Shown: piece after piece, positions 48,315 through 58,902 of the stretch
Layout of the letters: every line of letters begins with the position of its first letter
Numbering within the stretch: position 1 is the stretch's first letter
Source of the DNA: Zelopaecilomyces penicillatus
Lineage: Eukaryota; Ascomycota; Sordariomycetes; Hypocreales; Pseudodiploosporaceae
Assembly (NCBI GenBank): GCA_005765155.1
Contig: VCCP01000001.1
Span: 6,510,001 to 6,574,000, forward strand
Direction: 5' to 3'
Length of the DNA: 64,000 nucleotides
The notes under the pieces: model-generated
What the model was told of the DNA's origin: nothing
Seen by the model: only the letters and a program-made list of their open reading frames with translations
Database searches by the model: none
Made by a program: the position numbers and the translations under genes

Positions 48315-48567
48315 AAGGATATGTCACAACAAATAAAGAACTAAATCGATGAAATGAGGGTAATGATTAGCATAACATTGTTGGTATGGAGTTCAGTAGC
48401 ATATGAATGAAAGGATTTCTACCTTTTGGAACTTGATATTGAATGTACATCTCCTCGGGCGCGTCAAGCCATACCACAGGTCGGAGCTCTATCATCGAGC
48501 ACCGTTCAATTCCAACCTTCATTCCACCTCGAGAATCATGACGGGCCAGTTCGTAATAGTCGCCGAG

Positions 48568-49075
48568 CTAGTCGCTTGATGCACAACCTCTGCATCCACA
48601 ACTCACGCATTGCAAATCCTGGTCGTTTTTTAGTTGAGCTCTAGGAACGCGGCACACGCAGGTACTATTGAAGTTTGTCTCTTTCGTTTGAACGCATCGC
48701 AAACAACAAAGCTGGAGAAAAATGTTAGCAAAGAGTTCAGACAACCACAACCAGGTAAATCAGAGTCCGCACCTTCTCATATCCTTGCTTCTTCCACTTC
48801 GCTATAAGCATCGCATCTGCATAGCCATTTTTTAATAACCAGTCGTACAACTGCTTGCTGATCGCCTCTTTCTCGTAGTAAAGATCGTAGATGTAGCGAC
48901 TCCGCTGATGTGATATTTGGAAAACCTCCCACTGCGCCTGATGTTTGGGTCCTGGAGGCGGAGGTTTGTTCTGCGCGTCCTTCATTTTATTGGCGAATAT
49001 GAGAAGGTCCGATTCAATATCGCTAAACCCCTCAGGAGGAGGTTTACGCTTTGAGGAATGTCGAATAGCAGGCAT
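48568..49075 (-). CDS. BUD31 (G10 protein), spliceosome component (148 aa)
   Basis: Bud31 belongs to the NTC-related part of the activated spliceosome. Two exons, 49075-48773 and 48711-48568, with a 61-nt intron (donor GTGCGG, acceptor CTCCAG). Conserved blocks are KRKPPPEGFSDIE, SRYIYDLYYEKEAISKQLYD and GYADAMLIAKWKKQGYEK, followed across the splice by LCCLRCVQTKETNFNSTCVC. The Cys-rich zinc-binding end is CVCRVPRAQL and CVSCGCRGC. All Cys pairs of the zinc cluster are visible. Length is usual. The start is divergent from the complex I subunit gene (276 nt between starts) and the stop converges on the ZNF511-like gene. Confidence 0.97.
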
Positions 49076-49351
49076 ATTGATATGGGCGGCAAACCGTGAG
49101 GGTATTATATGAAGTAGGGGATGTGTGGAAGAAGTTCAGAGCATTATCATTGTAGAGGTAGCGCCAGAGAAACATCGAGGTTAACCACAGCAGTGGCGTA
49201 TTGTGGCGTGAGTGCTTGATCTGTGGCGGCTTAGAAAGCGCCCGGTCACATGATCATGATCACTCTCCTCCGAAGCTTGGCCCTTGGAGTTTCGACCTTG
49301 AGAACGTCGCGGCAAGAACGATTCCATATTGAGAAGCATTGGTTGCCCATC

Positions 49352-50021
49352 ATGGCCATCACGCCCACTCAATTCGCCAAGAAGACGGCACAATGTAAGT
49401 TCAGTCTCTCTTTGGCCTCTCTTATCCCGCTGACCCCTCGAATAGCGGCCAATTGGTCGGATGCGAAGCGTCGAGTTCTTTCATCCTATCGCGAATGGAT
49501 CCGAGGTGTATGTGCAACTATATTCCGCTTCTAGAAGCCCTCGGCACGATATCAATTCCGCAGGCAGATGGAAAATGGAGCGGTTACTCCGAGGATTCGA
49601 ATAGGGGTCTAACTGAGAACTTGCAGGCACCGGAAATGCAAACCATGTATACGATGCCCATGCCCATCTCTGCCATCCGAACCCGGATACGACAGGAGTT
49701 TGAGCGAAATCGATTCGTCAACCAACTGTCCATAGTGGACGTTCTTCTATTTAAGTCTCACGCAGAGTATCAGGTGCGCCGCTGGATTAGACAATAATAA
49801 TGCATCAGCCTGGGACCAGGGTTGCTAACTATCAAGCATAGGAAACGATGAACTTTTGGAAACAGACAACGCACATGATGGGTTACTTCAAGGAGGAGAA
49901 TTTCAGAGGGGACAAAAGACTTCCTTCCAGCTTCATGTCTGGATTTTTGGAGGTGAGTTGTATCGACACGAACATCCCAACATAACTATAGTACTGACAC
50001 CTGTGATAGGGCCGAAACTAA
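49352..50021 (+). CDS. NADH:ubiquinone oxidoreductase 14.8 kDa subunit (NDUFA6/B14, LYR family), 124 aa
   Basis: Accessory subunit of mitochondrial complex I that holds acyl carrier protein at the matrix arm. Five exons: 49352-49394, 49446-49507, 49627-49773, 49842-49952 and 50010-50021; introns of 51, 119, 68 and 57 nt. Splicing gives MAITPTQFAKKTAQSANWSD, RRVLSSYREWIRGAPEMQTM (the LYR-type motif appears as SYR), then AIRTRIRQEFERNRFVNQL and IVDVLLFKSHAEYQETMNFW. The last coding exon has 12 nt and adds GRN. Two in-frame ATGs upstream (49250, 49256) would add a basic, Ser/Leu-rich extension. I prefer 49352 because homologues start at this point. Confidence 0.93.
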
Positions 50022-50211
50022 AGCCTGTGGCATCGATTGCCTGTGTAAATATCTCTTTGTTTAGACCTTAACCAAGAACTGCCTTGCAACGCCACATTGA
50101 CCCTCAATGCTCTGATAAAGACAAAATTTCTATGCTCATGAATCCATCGTAACCAAGCACCCTGCTTTTAACACATTCTTCTTTTTTCTTCTTTTCCAGA
50201 GAAGCAAAAAG

Positions 50212-50858
50212 TTACGTTTCTAACCCTTGCTCTTGGTTAAATTCTTCTCTCTTCACAGAGAACTCCTCAGCCACGGCATCACACACATCTTGCAGGTCAC
50301 TTAAACCCTTCTGCAGGGCATCAACAGCAGTTCCCTCTTCGCCATTGTTAGTATTTTATAATCAATCTGGCATAGACCCGATGGGAGTAGCGCCAATCTC
50401 ACCATATGTTTGTATGCGTATGTTCATCTTGGGTTCAGAAGGATGTGGGATTGCGTAGGCGCAGAACTCAACGTCAGGACTATGAGCTGTGAGTGAAAGG
50501 ATGCATTGAATGCAAGGGCATAGAACATAAATCATACTTTTTCATAATTATGTATCTCAACGCATTTCCCAGTGTGTTGCCCTCGTCAATAAACTCAAAT
50601 GAAGCTGCAGAGTCTGTTGAGCCAGGTAGCTGTTCAGATTGTCAGTCAACAGAATCATACATACAAGACTTTAAGTCTAGAACATACAATTTTGACCCGC
50701 TGAGGCTCAGCCTCCTCTTCCTCTTCCTCATCTTGAGCTTCGGCATCATTACTCATATCTGCATCCTCAACATGGTCTTTCTGAGCCGATGGAGGGGCGT
50801 CTTCCATGTTTGTGTCCTGTGAGGCAGGCTCCGCTGGTTTTTTGGTCCGACCTGGCAT
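50212..50858 (-). CDS. RPC19/AC19, shared subunit of RNA polymerases I and III (154 aa)
   Basis: AC19 pairs with AC40 as the alpha-like assembly platform of Pol I and Pol III. Four exons: 50858-50688, 50629-50538, 50479-50403 and 50336-50212; introns of 58, 58 and 66 nt. The N-terminal 55 residues are acidic and disordered (DEEEEEEAEP). The conserved domain follows: FEFIDEGNTLGNALRYIIMK, then NPDVEFCAYAIPHPSEPKMN and IRIQTYEGTAVDALQKGL, each created by a splice join. The C-terminus is helical. Length is near that of fungal homologues. No single frame shows more than one conserved block, so this gene is easily missed without splicing. Confidence 0.95.
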
Positions 50859-51148
50859 TTTCTTTAATGGATAAATCTGTGTCTGACTGACAAGAATATT
50901 GTTATATAATGCAGTAGGTATGGTGAAGAGAAATTTGAGTTCACAGATTTCCTATGGAATAGCAGAGAAATCGGCTTCAATGCACAATAAGCCTAGGAAA
51001 TTTTGAGGACGGGTCAGGTGCTAGAAGGCCTGGCAGCCGCGTGCAGCTGTCACGGTCGAAAAAAGGATTACAAAGCCAGGCCATTGTTTACAGGGGTTGC
51101 GGGTCATGCTACATATACGGCGATATTATCGGATGGGGATAATCCGAA
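50859..51148. promoter_or_regulatory. Region between RPC19 and tRNA-Lys
   Basis: About 290 nt, divergent. Promoter of RPC19; nothing further recognised. Confidence 0.4.
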
Positions 51149-51222
51149 GCCCGGGTAGCTCAATTGGCTAGAGCGTGCGGCTTTTAACCGCAAGGCTGGG
51201 GGTTCGACCCCCCCCTCGGGCG
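51149..51222 (+). tRNA. tRNA-Lys (anticodon TTT), intronless
   Basis: A full cloverleaf can be drawn over 74 nt. Acceptor stem GCCCGGG pairs with CTCGGGC with one G-U pair, and the discriminator is G. The D arm is GCTC...GAGC. The anticodon stem TGCGG/CCGCA encloses loop CTTTTAA, with anticodon TTT decoding AAA/AAG. The variable loop has 5 nt and the T arm GGGGG/CCCCC encloses TTCGACC. The A box (TAGCTCAATTGG) and B box (GGTTCGACCCC) are internal. A T5 run about 10 nt downstream (near 51232) can serve as Pol III terminator. There is no intron. Confidence 0.96.
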
Positions 51223-52566
51223 CATGGCTTCATTTTTGCTCCCTCAGTTATGGTCCCTACTCATCATTCTCATCTGATGATGAAATTTTGAGCAAATATC
51301 TCTTTTTTTCCTGCTTTTCTTTGCTGATGTAGCATCTTCTTTATAGCCAATGCTTATATCACTTTGCTTTTTTGTTCTATTATTGAACATTGATCGTTGT
51401 CTAGTTCTAGCGATTCTTTCAGATCATCTTGCTGACATGGAAAACACAACGTAAAAGCAAAACTAAACGCGCTGGACTACTAGACCGGATTGCACGAGAT
51501 CAAGAGCTTCACCCACAGCCATTGCCATCAATATTCACAAATCCGGAGACGGGAACATAAAGCAACGAAAAACGTAGCACAAATAGATAGGAAGTAGCTG
51601 GCCGCGATTGAGAGTTGAAGTTTAGGGTAGCTTGAGTTGACAAGCACTATAACTTTTGTTCCCTACCTACGGAGTCGATGTTTTGCAGACAGAAGAAATA
51701 TCTCCCTGTATCCATCCATACAGCGAGTTTCGACTTGTAATCTCATCTCGACTATTAGATGGGCAAGGGGACTGATTAAACCACCAAGCAGTGCTAATAT
51801 ATCCTGAACAAAGACGTGGTTTTCTCCTGCTTCATCGATGACCCCCTTGCTTCCACTATCTTCAGTAAATGTAGCACTGTAAGAGCAAAATGTATACAAG
51901 GAATGGGCCAAATCATAGTAATACGGGGTAAAGGAGTATTCGGCGGTCAATACACAATGTTATATGTTTTGCACTGTATCAGTGCCAAGACGTGTCTCGC
52001 CAACCAGGAAAGCCTTTGAAACAGCTGATCCTCGACAGCTGGTCATGTTGAGGAAGGATGCGAAATTTACCCATGCCACCTTCCCTAACATGTTCGTCTC
52101 CTCAGAATCTTTCCACGATATAAACTTTCAGAAAGGGGGCTCATAAGAAAACAAAAAAACACGAACTATGTAGCATTTTAAGCTCACCTGGGAGATAATA
52201 CAAGATGACGCATTTCGGTATTTTGAGTCGTCTTGAGAAGAAGGTTACCAGCCACGTTTCTCAGTGATTTCCAATATCACGGGCCATATTGCCCCAGTCA
52301 ACAGTCAGTTTGAGTGCCAACGCCATGAGGTCTAGTTCGTCAGGCGGGTATATATCGAACATATACCTATCTCATGCCAAGATCCATCCCCGAGCTTCCG
52401 CGTGGTTGCATACGGGCCGTTGGTATACACAAAGCGGTTGGTTCCTGGATATTGTACTCTGTACCAACAAGTTTGAGAATACTGTACTCTGTACTCCGTA
52501 CCTAAGCAGGTACGAATAAGCGGAGCAGATTCGCGGTGCACCGTGCACACAAGCATCAAGGAGCGT

Positions 52567-52649
52567 CCAGGGGTGTCGCACCAACAAGACCCCTGGCAGC
52601 CCTTTTGGCTTCTAGCTCCATGACCTGAGACGTAGTTGGCGTCTCAGGT
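52567..52649. other. Pair of perfect hairpins
   Basis: CCAGGGGT (52567-52574) pairs with ACCCCTGG (52589-52596) around a 14-nt loop. ACCTGAGACG (52623-52632) pairs with CGTCTCAGGT (52640-52649) around a 7-nt loop. Both stems are perfect. Part of the second stem could instead pair as GGCGT with a downstream ACGCC. What the element does is unknown. Confidence 0.7.
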
Positions 52650-53413
52650 GTACACGCCGTTGCCACACCGTGAACAGAGAATGACCACCCACACAACCGC
52701 TGCGTTTGCTCTGAAGAGACGTGACCGTTAGACAACACAGGCGCAGCGTGCCCTAGGCGGGTAAGAAATAAGATGATGAAAAAAATGGAGAGATAGGTTT
52801 GATATAAAAGCGCACACGTGTCCTAGTAATGTCGCGCATTAATACCACATAACGTACTTGGGCATGTTAGGTGTCCTCTTGCTGTGTGAGTAGACTTTCG
52901 TGTTCAGGCAAGCCAGGTAGGAGGATACTACGATGTGAGGCAAAAAAGCAAAGCACAGCATCGGAGGCTGAGACATTACCTGTAGAAGAATGCTGGCGGC
53001 CTTATATACCCGAGGACTCCGTAGGGTGTGCATAGTAGAACGTTTTCTGTGATGTAATACACCGCTCACTGGTTGAGTGACAAATGGCCGCCTGAAGAGT
53101 GACTGCCTACAAAACTGAATTGCAAACACGTATACGTCCGCATGTGCAGTATTATGTGGAAAAATCCATGGCACGTTTGTATTCTCCTACGTCTGAAATC
53201 CCAACCCATCTAAATGTATAGTGAGACAATATGGGCGGGATTGACGAGTGATCACGTCCTGGCGCTCAGATCTGCATGTTGATGAGCTGAGACGGGCATT
53301 GATAAATTCCACACCAAAATTGATTAGGGAATTAATATATAGATGAGGCTGTTAGGGCATAAATGTATGAGTGTGCATCAGTCACATGCTGTGTTCGCTA
53401 GCTTGGCACAGGA

Positions 53414-53441
53414 CATCCCGAGATGTCGTTATCTCGAGATG
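53414..53441. other. Inverted repeat, 11-bp stem with one mismatch
   Basis: CATCCCGAGAT (53414-53424) and ATCTCGAGATG (53431-53441) face each other around GTCGTT, with one C-A mismatch. There is no neighbouring gene for which it could be a terminator. Confidence 0.7.
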
Positions 53442-55640
53442 AAAGAGTTATGCATGGGCAAATGGAACAATCATCTCCGGGGTAATGTGAGCTAGACCAT
53501 CCGTATGAGATGCCACTAGTGACAAGACAGGACAAACGATCAAGCAAATGGCGGAGAGGGGTTCGGAAAATGTGAAAGTGACAGACCTGGTGTTACATAT
53601 ATCGATTTCAAAGCCTGCGGGGAGATATCCCGATGACCGCTCGATGCCGAAGTAATAAATCAGCTTTCCTTTTCAACAGATGCAAAGGCTTTTCTCAGCC
53701 TGTTAATAAAACATGCAGGGGACATTAGGCGTTTGGTAGGTGTCTGATGCGTAGATTCCTTTTCTTCCATTTCTTCCTCCCGAGACCAGTGGGACAGAAA
53801 GCCTGTACCAAGCGAGAGGAGAATTGAAGCGCATGAGTGCTGTATGCTAGGTCCAATAGGCGTAAAATTGTGATGTTCATGAGGCGAACGGATCCATTAG
53901 AACGGCTTCATCTCAACACGGGAGCGAACTCAAGCCCGCTTTGCGGGTTCGAAGGACAGAGCCATGCTGTTTCGGGAGCAGCTCTAATAATAACTATTAC
54001 TTGCACACTCTGTACTGTTATGGCATAAAAGTGGTTTGACTAGCTGTATAAATTTGTCCTCCAGGACAGCTTAACATTGATATTCCTGGAAAGTGTTGGA
54101 GCAAGGGTTCTCTATATGATGCTTGTTCTAATTAGTACTACTCGGGTGCTGAACAGTGTATGTGGAGAAGCTTTTTAGATCGTATCAGCATCTGGAGGTT
54201 AGAATGCACCACCTTCTCATAATCGGATAATAATGACTTGCCCCACATAGGTTCTTTGGGCGCGCGAGCATCTTTGTTAATGATACGGAGTAGAATAAGC
54301 AATATTACAGTGTGAGTGGTGAGGGATCGGCTCTTATGCAGTCAATCCTTGCATGTCGATCAAGGGGGATTATAAGACCTGTTGAAGACCATCAGCCGCC
54401 AGGGAGAGGAAATAATTGCTCGACCAATGGTTAATAACCATGGTACTCGAGCTCTGCCCTCGGACACCTTCAACGAGCTCAGATAATCTTACCCGTCTAG
54501 CATCGCTGGCCATTATAGCTATACGTTATTATATAGGCAAAATAGGTGAGAATACGTTTCAGTGTTATTGCCACTACCGTTCACACAATGCACCGTGAAG
54601 AGCCATGGTACCCGAATCTTGGGGGACCCGCTTGGACAGATCGATGATTGCAGGCACTGTTAGTACGACCACTCCAACAGGGTAATAATTACCTGGTCCG
54701 AGGAAGAGTACACATTTGCACATCCGTACTCGTACCAACCTTCTCGTTGTGTACCCATATGAGGATATCAAAATGACATTGCTTCCAGCTGTGCGCTGCG
54801 GTGTAACATGCCTGATTTTCAATTACGCCGGACAGGGTCCTTCTCGCGTTTCCTGTGTGCTTGCCTACTCCACCTTGAATTTCACAGTTAGGAAGAATCT
54901 GGCAACTGGCTGGTAATAATTCAACCAAGTGAGCAAAATTGCGGTATCAAAATGATGCTCGACATTGACTATTCAGATAGCGCGTTAGCCTCGGCGCGCA
55001 GCATCTTGATTGAGACGTCGGAGGCTTTTCAAGGATGTTTGGTATTGATGGGGAGGCAGTTGAAACAAACGCTTACTCGTGCGGGCTTTAAAAGCATCAA
55101 CCGACGCCCGTCAGCACTGGCCGTCCCCGTACTGGCTTCAGGTGCTGCACCCAAAGCCAGCAGGAGGGCCGGAAACACCGTGTGAACAATCAAGACCCTC
55201 GATTAACCTGAACGGTAAGTCACGGAGATGATGAGAGCTAGAGAAGAGAAACATGCAACGTTTTGGCGCACACCATCCGATAGTGCCGATGGTGGTGGGC
55301 TACCCAATCACCGCTCGAACGTCCTCAACTTACTGGATCTTTTGGCAGCGCGCGACCGCACCAAAAGCCAGTGCTAGCTGCAAAGCAACTCGTCGTAAAA
55401 CAGCCAGACGCGACGTGGAAGCACGATTTGGAGCACCGGGCTGGCGGGCATCAGACGCCGGGCGGTGGGGGAGGGGGCGTGGGTGTGTGGTATTGAGGTT
55501 TTTGCATGTTTCGGTGGATGCGATTGATGCTTGCTTTTCCTGTGTCCGTCGTCCTGACTAACCTACAGGTAGGCAGGTGCAGTGCTGGAAGGGCTTGCGC
55601 AGGTGAGGCGGAGGGGCGGTGGAGACACGCTGCAGGTGGT

Positions 55641-55717
55641 GCCAGTGAGTTGCCAGTGAGTTGCCAATAGGTTGACAGTGGGTTGACAGTGGACTGCCAG
55701 TGGACTGCCAGTGAGGA
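55641..55717. repeat. Minisatellite, seven 11-nt units
   Basis: Seven back-to-back units with consensus GCCAGTGRGTT/GCCAGTGGACT, without indels. Units 1-2 are identical, units 3-5 are diverged (GAC for GCC), and units 5-6 share the GTGGACT end, suggesting stepwise local duplication. Confidence 0.9.
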
Positions 55718-57513
55718 GGGTGCCCTGGCGAGCCAGTGATAGCCCCTCAACCCATCAAGCTGCTCAGTGCCTGGGGTCATGGAATGTTTCGTCAGGGCCC
55801 CGATGACTGGCTGGCACGCACTAGCAGAAACGGGCACACCCCCTTGTGTGTTTCCGACACCCTTGGAGAGTGCGAGAAGCCGACACCAGAAGCCAGTCTT
55901 TCTGCTTGTTAATAGCAAGCATCATGTGCAAGCATTTCAGGCAAAGCTCAGTGCTGGTTTTCATTGTGTTACCGACTCCTTTGGGCAGTCTTCATCAGGC
56001 CTCTTTGCTTGTCATCGCCACTACCCAAGGTCAGTACTTTGGTAGGGCACGCACACGTGTGCTTCACTCACCTTATCTAAGGTACCATACCTTATGCAAT
56101 CCTCCATATTCTGTACATCGACTCATTTGTTGGCATACCATACCTGTGCCTGTACTACTACGCCCACCCACACCTTCTTCACCCCCTAGACGTTGCGATC
56201 CATCATCTAATGCCATCCCAGCCCATCCGTTGATCCACCCATCTGTTCAATCTTTCCATGGAGTCCATCGCTTCAGGATGGATGAGCCGTTGCTAGATTC
56301 GGGCGCCAGGAGTCGAAAGGACCCGTTGCTTGCCAAGGCTGCCCCCCCTCCTCTGACAGACTTACCCCTACCGCAGCTCCCCTTTCATTCAATCTAGGCT
56401 GTCTAGTTCCATACGAGGAGCCGGAGGAGGTGGGTGAAGGGCATAAATCCATGACCGTTGCCCCCCCACGATGCCCTGTTACTAATTACTAGGCATCACC
56501 TCTCGCTCCGAGTTTCTCGATCTCTTCCTACCCATCTTTCGTTTGCTCAGAGACCATTTCGCACATCTTTCGCAAGAGAACTATTGGTAGACGTCGTTTA
56601 CGAACCAACATCGTCCGCTTCCTAATAGGCTGTTGTCACTCGGTCAAAGCAGAATAGTGCTTCGACGACGGCCATCCGCTGCAGCGCCTCGACCTCATTC
56701 GCCATCCAAGTCCCGGAGCCGCCCTCGGTAGCCCCTGGTGTGTGCGCGTGCGTGGGCGTGTGCATTTTGTGTAGCGTTCTGGACCCGCCGGCGCTTCGAT
56801 AAGTAACAGGTACACGTCGCGCCAATTGTCTAGGTAGCCCTTCAGTGCCGTTGATCGCTCTACGTTAAGGTACACAGTACGACACACCACCCATCCGCGG
56901 TACCTAACGCATCTTGTGCGTGCCTGCTCCCACAACCTGTTCTGCATTGGGACGGGCCACATCTCGAATCGCGAGCCAGTCTCCTGAAACGAATCCCGCA
57001 CGACAGGCTTTAGCGGTATCCTCCTGCTCTCCCCCCCCAAGTCAAAGTCAAAGTCAAAGCTAAAGACAATCTGGTCCGTCTTGCTTTTCCTACGCAACTC
57101 TTTCTTTGCGCATCCAGCGAGAACCCCGTATTCAGCAGAATCAACTCTCTGTTAGGAGTACATCATCGACAACAGAACGCTTCGAGTCACTCGTTTTCGA
57201 AGTTGGACAGGAGGAAAATCGTGCACCTAGCTTTCTGCGCATCACACCGTGTGCGCCGCAATCTGCCTTCGTCGAGACATTCGCCAAACAAAGACCTCGC
57301 AACCCGCACTCCGCAGCTGGCAGGAGAGGAAACCAACTTTGCTTGTCTTGAGTGAACAGTCGACTATCGTGGCCGCCACCCTAAACAAAATATCAAAAGC
57401 TCGACGCTCAACTTGCTCTTCCCTGTCGCCAACGGTTGTGGTAGAATCTGTCCAGAGAAGATCAAGCAGGCCTTTCGACGATTCTTCATATCCAGAACGA
57501 TCTATCGCTCAGT

Positions 57514-58902
57514 ATGAGTGCCGCAATCGCGATGGCCCCCTCTCCTGCTCCTCACGAGAGGTCATCCTTCGCCTCGGAGCTTCCTCCCCCCCAAAACAAC
57601 AGCACATCACCCGCCGCTCACAGACCCGCAGCAGCGCTGTCTGCACAGGTCAACTCAGGCCTCCACATGTCTGGCAGCAATAGTCCCAAAACTGCTGGTG
57701 CAGCCAATGTCAAGTCATCCCCCCCCGGCAGGTAGGACATAACCCCATCTACTTCCATTCACTCAATCGTATCAATAACAGGCTGACCCTATTATTTTAC
57801 TTGCAGTTCTCGAAAAGAAAATGCCCACCCAAAGATTATCGTGAAGAAAGAGCCTGGCTCGCCAGGCCTTCCCCCAGCTGCTGCACGACCCAGGCCCAGA
57901 AGACTTGATCTATCCAAGAACACACTTGCAGGCTCCAACCACCCACAATCAGCGCGACCGCTGACAGCCCGCGACGGACTAGGTATCCAGGAAGTTGGTC
58001 TTGCCTGTCTGTCTCCTGGCTTCATCACCCAAGATCCTGTCATGAAAGAACAATTACAGCGCAGTTTGTCTGTCAGAGAACAGCAACGCCACATCATCGA
58101 AGCTCGGCTGCAACAACAATCCGCCAAGGGCGACGGTCCTTCTGAGAGGGATAGGGAATCCATGCTACAGTTTGCGGCCAAAACCCCCGGAATGTCTCGA
58201 AGAAACAAGGCTCCTCCAGGACTTTCAATCGTTGCACCATCGCATGAGCAGTTTGCGCATGAGAGAGTGATTCAGTCTGCTCCTCTTGGCCATAGCTTCA
58301 CTGGACGACAAAATCCTGCACCACTGTCAAGACATACCACAAACCAATCCCACAAGCTTTCAAGCACGTCACATATTCACCATACCCCGGCTAATCAGAC
58401 TAACAATCGCCTGCCTCCTATTAGCGACGTTTTTGGCCAGAATCTCTCAGCGCATTCCGACCACCCTCCCCATACCGCTGCCCTATATCCTAGCCATGGC
58501 GCCTCTCGTGCTCCTCTTGCGTCCCCTGGTCTTCCGTCCACCCAACAACCTCCAACATCGGCACGGCTGCGTGAGTTCAAGTCAGCGGAGGATGCTCAAC
58601 AAGAAATGGCAGGTGGACGACCTGAGCTACTGCCTAAGCTAGTTCATTATGGTGGTCACCAACCCCCGACACCTCCTTCTCCATTGATGGGAAGCCGCAA
58701 CATGGACGGTAGCAGAAGTGCCAGTAAGCGCCGGACACGTGTGGAGTACGAAGATGGTGCCAGCCCACCTCTTGGCCATGGCCCAGCCCCCACACGACGA
58801 GGTCCTTTTGGGGCTGGTCGCGATAGCCCAGAGAGTCAACGCCAGAAGAGGGAAGAGTTCCTCCGATTGTGTGAGAGAGCATGGGATCTATTTCATTCCT
58901 AA
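57514..58902 (+). CDS. Unrecognised fungal disordered protein (437 aa)
   Basis: I do not recognise this protein. Two exons, 57514-57731 and 57807-58902, with a 75-nt intron (donor GTAGGA, acceptor CTTGCAG). The join gives SPPGSSRKENAHPKIIVKKE. Almost the entire protein is Pro/Ser/Ala/His-rich and predicted disordered. Two parts look conserved: VGLACLSPGFITQDPVMKEQ to QRHIIEARLQQQ (about residues 140-185), with a short helix, and the C-terminus RQKREEFLRLCERAWDLFHS, an amphipathic helix. KR-rich patches (SKRRTRVEYED) could be nuclear localisation signals. A nuclear regulatory role is plausible but unproven. It follows a kilobase-long pyrimidine-rich leader; ATG 57514 is the first that opens the long frame. 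Confidence 0.8.

Larger units (their letters stand above)
51223..57513. other. Gene-poor stretch of 6.3 kb
   Basis: No recognisable gene, transposon frame or RNA gene. Notable contents: two adjacent perfect hairpins (52567-52596 and 52623-52649), an imperfect 11-bp hairpin (53414-53441), an 11-nt minisatellite (55641-55717), CAAAGT-type hexamer repeats at about 57040-57066, and four copies of TACGGAGT/ACTCCGTA. The last kilobase is probably promoter and leader of the gene at 57514. Longest frames (for example 55451-55918, 56636-57097) have low-complexity translations. Confidence 0.55.

Noticed and set aside
55451..55918. 155-codon minus frame across the minisatellite
   Set aside because: Its length comes from translating an 11-nt repeat without stops; no protein features.
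51223..57513. RIP-mutated transposon
   Set aside because: By eye there is no strong AT enrichment, terminal repeat, or remnant of transposase or reverse transcriptase; kept only as an unexplained gene-poor stretch.
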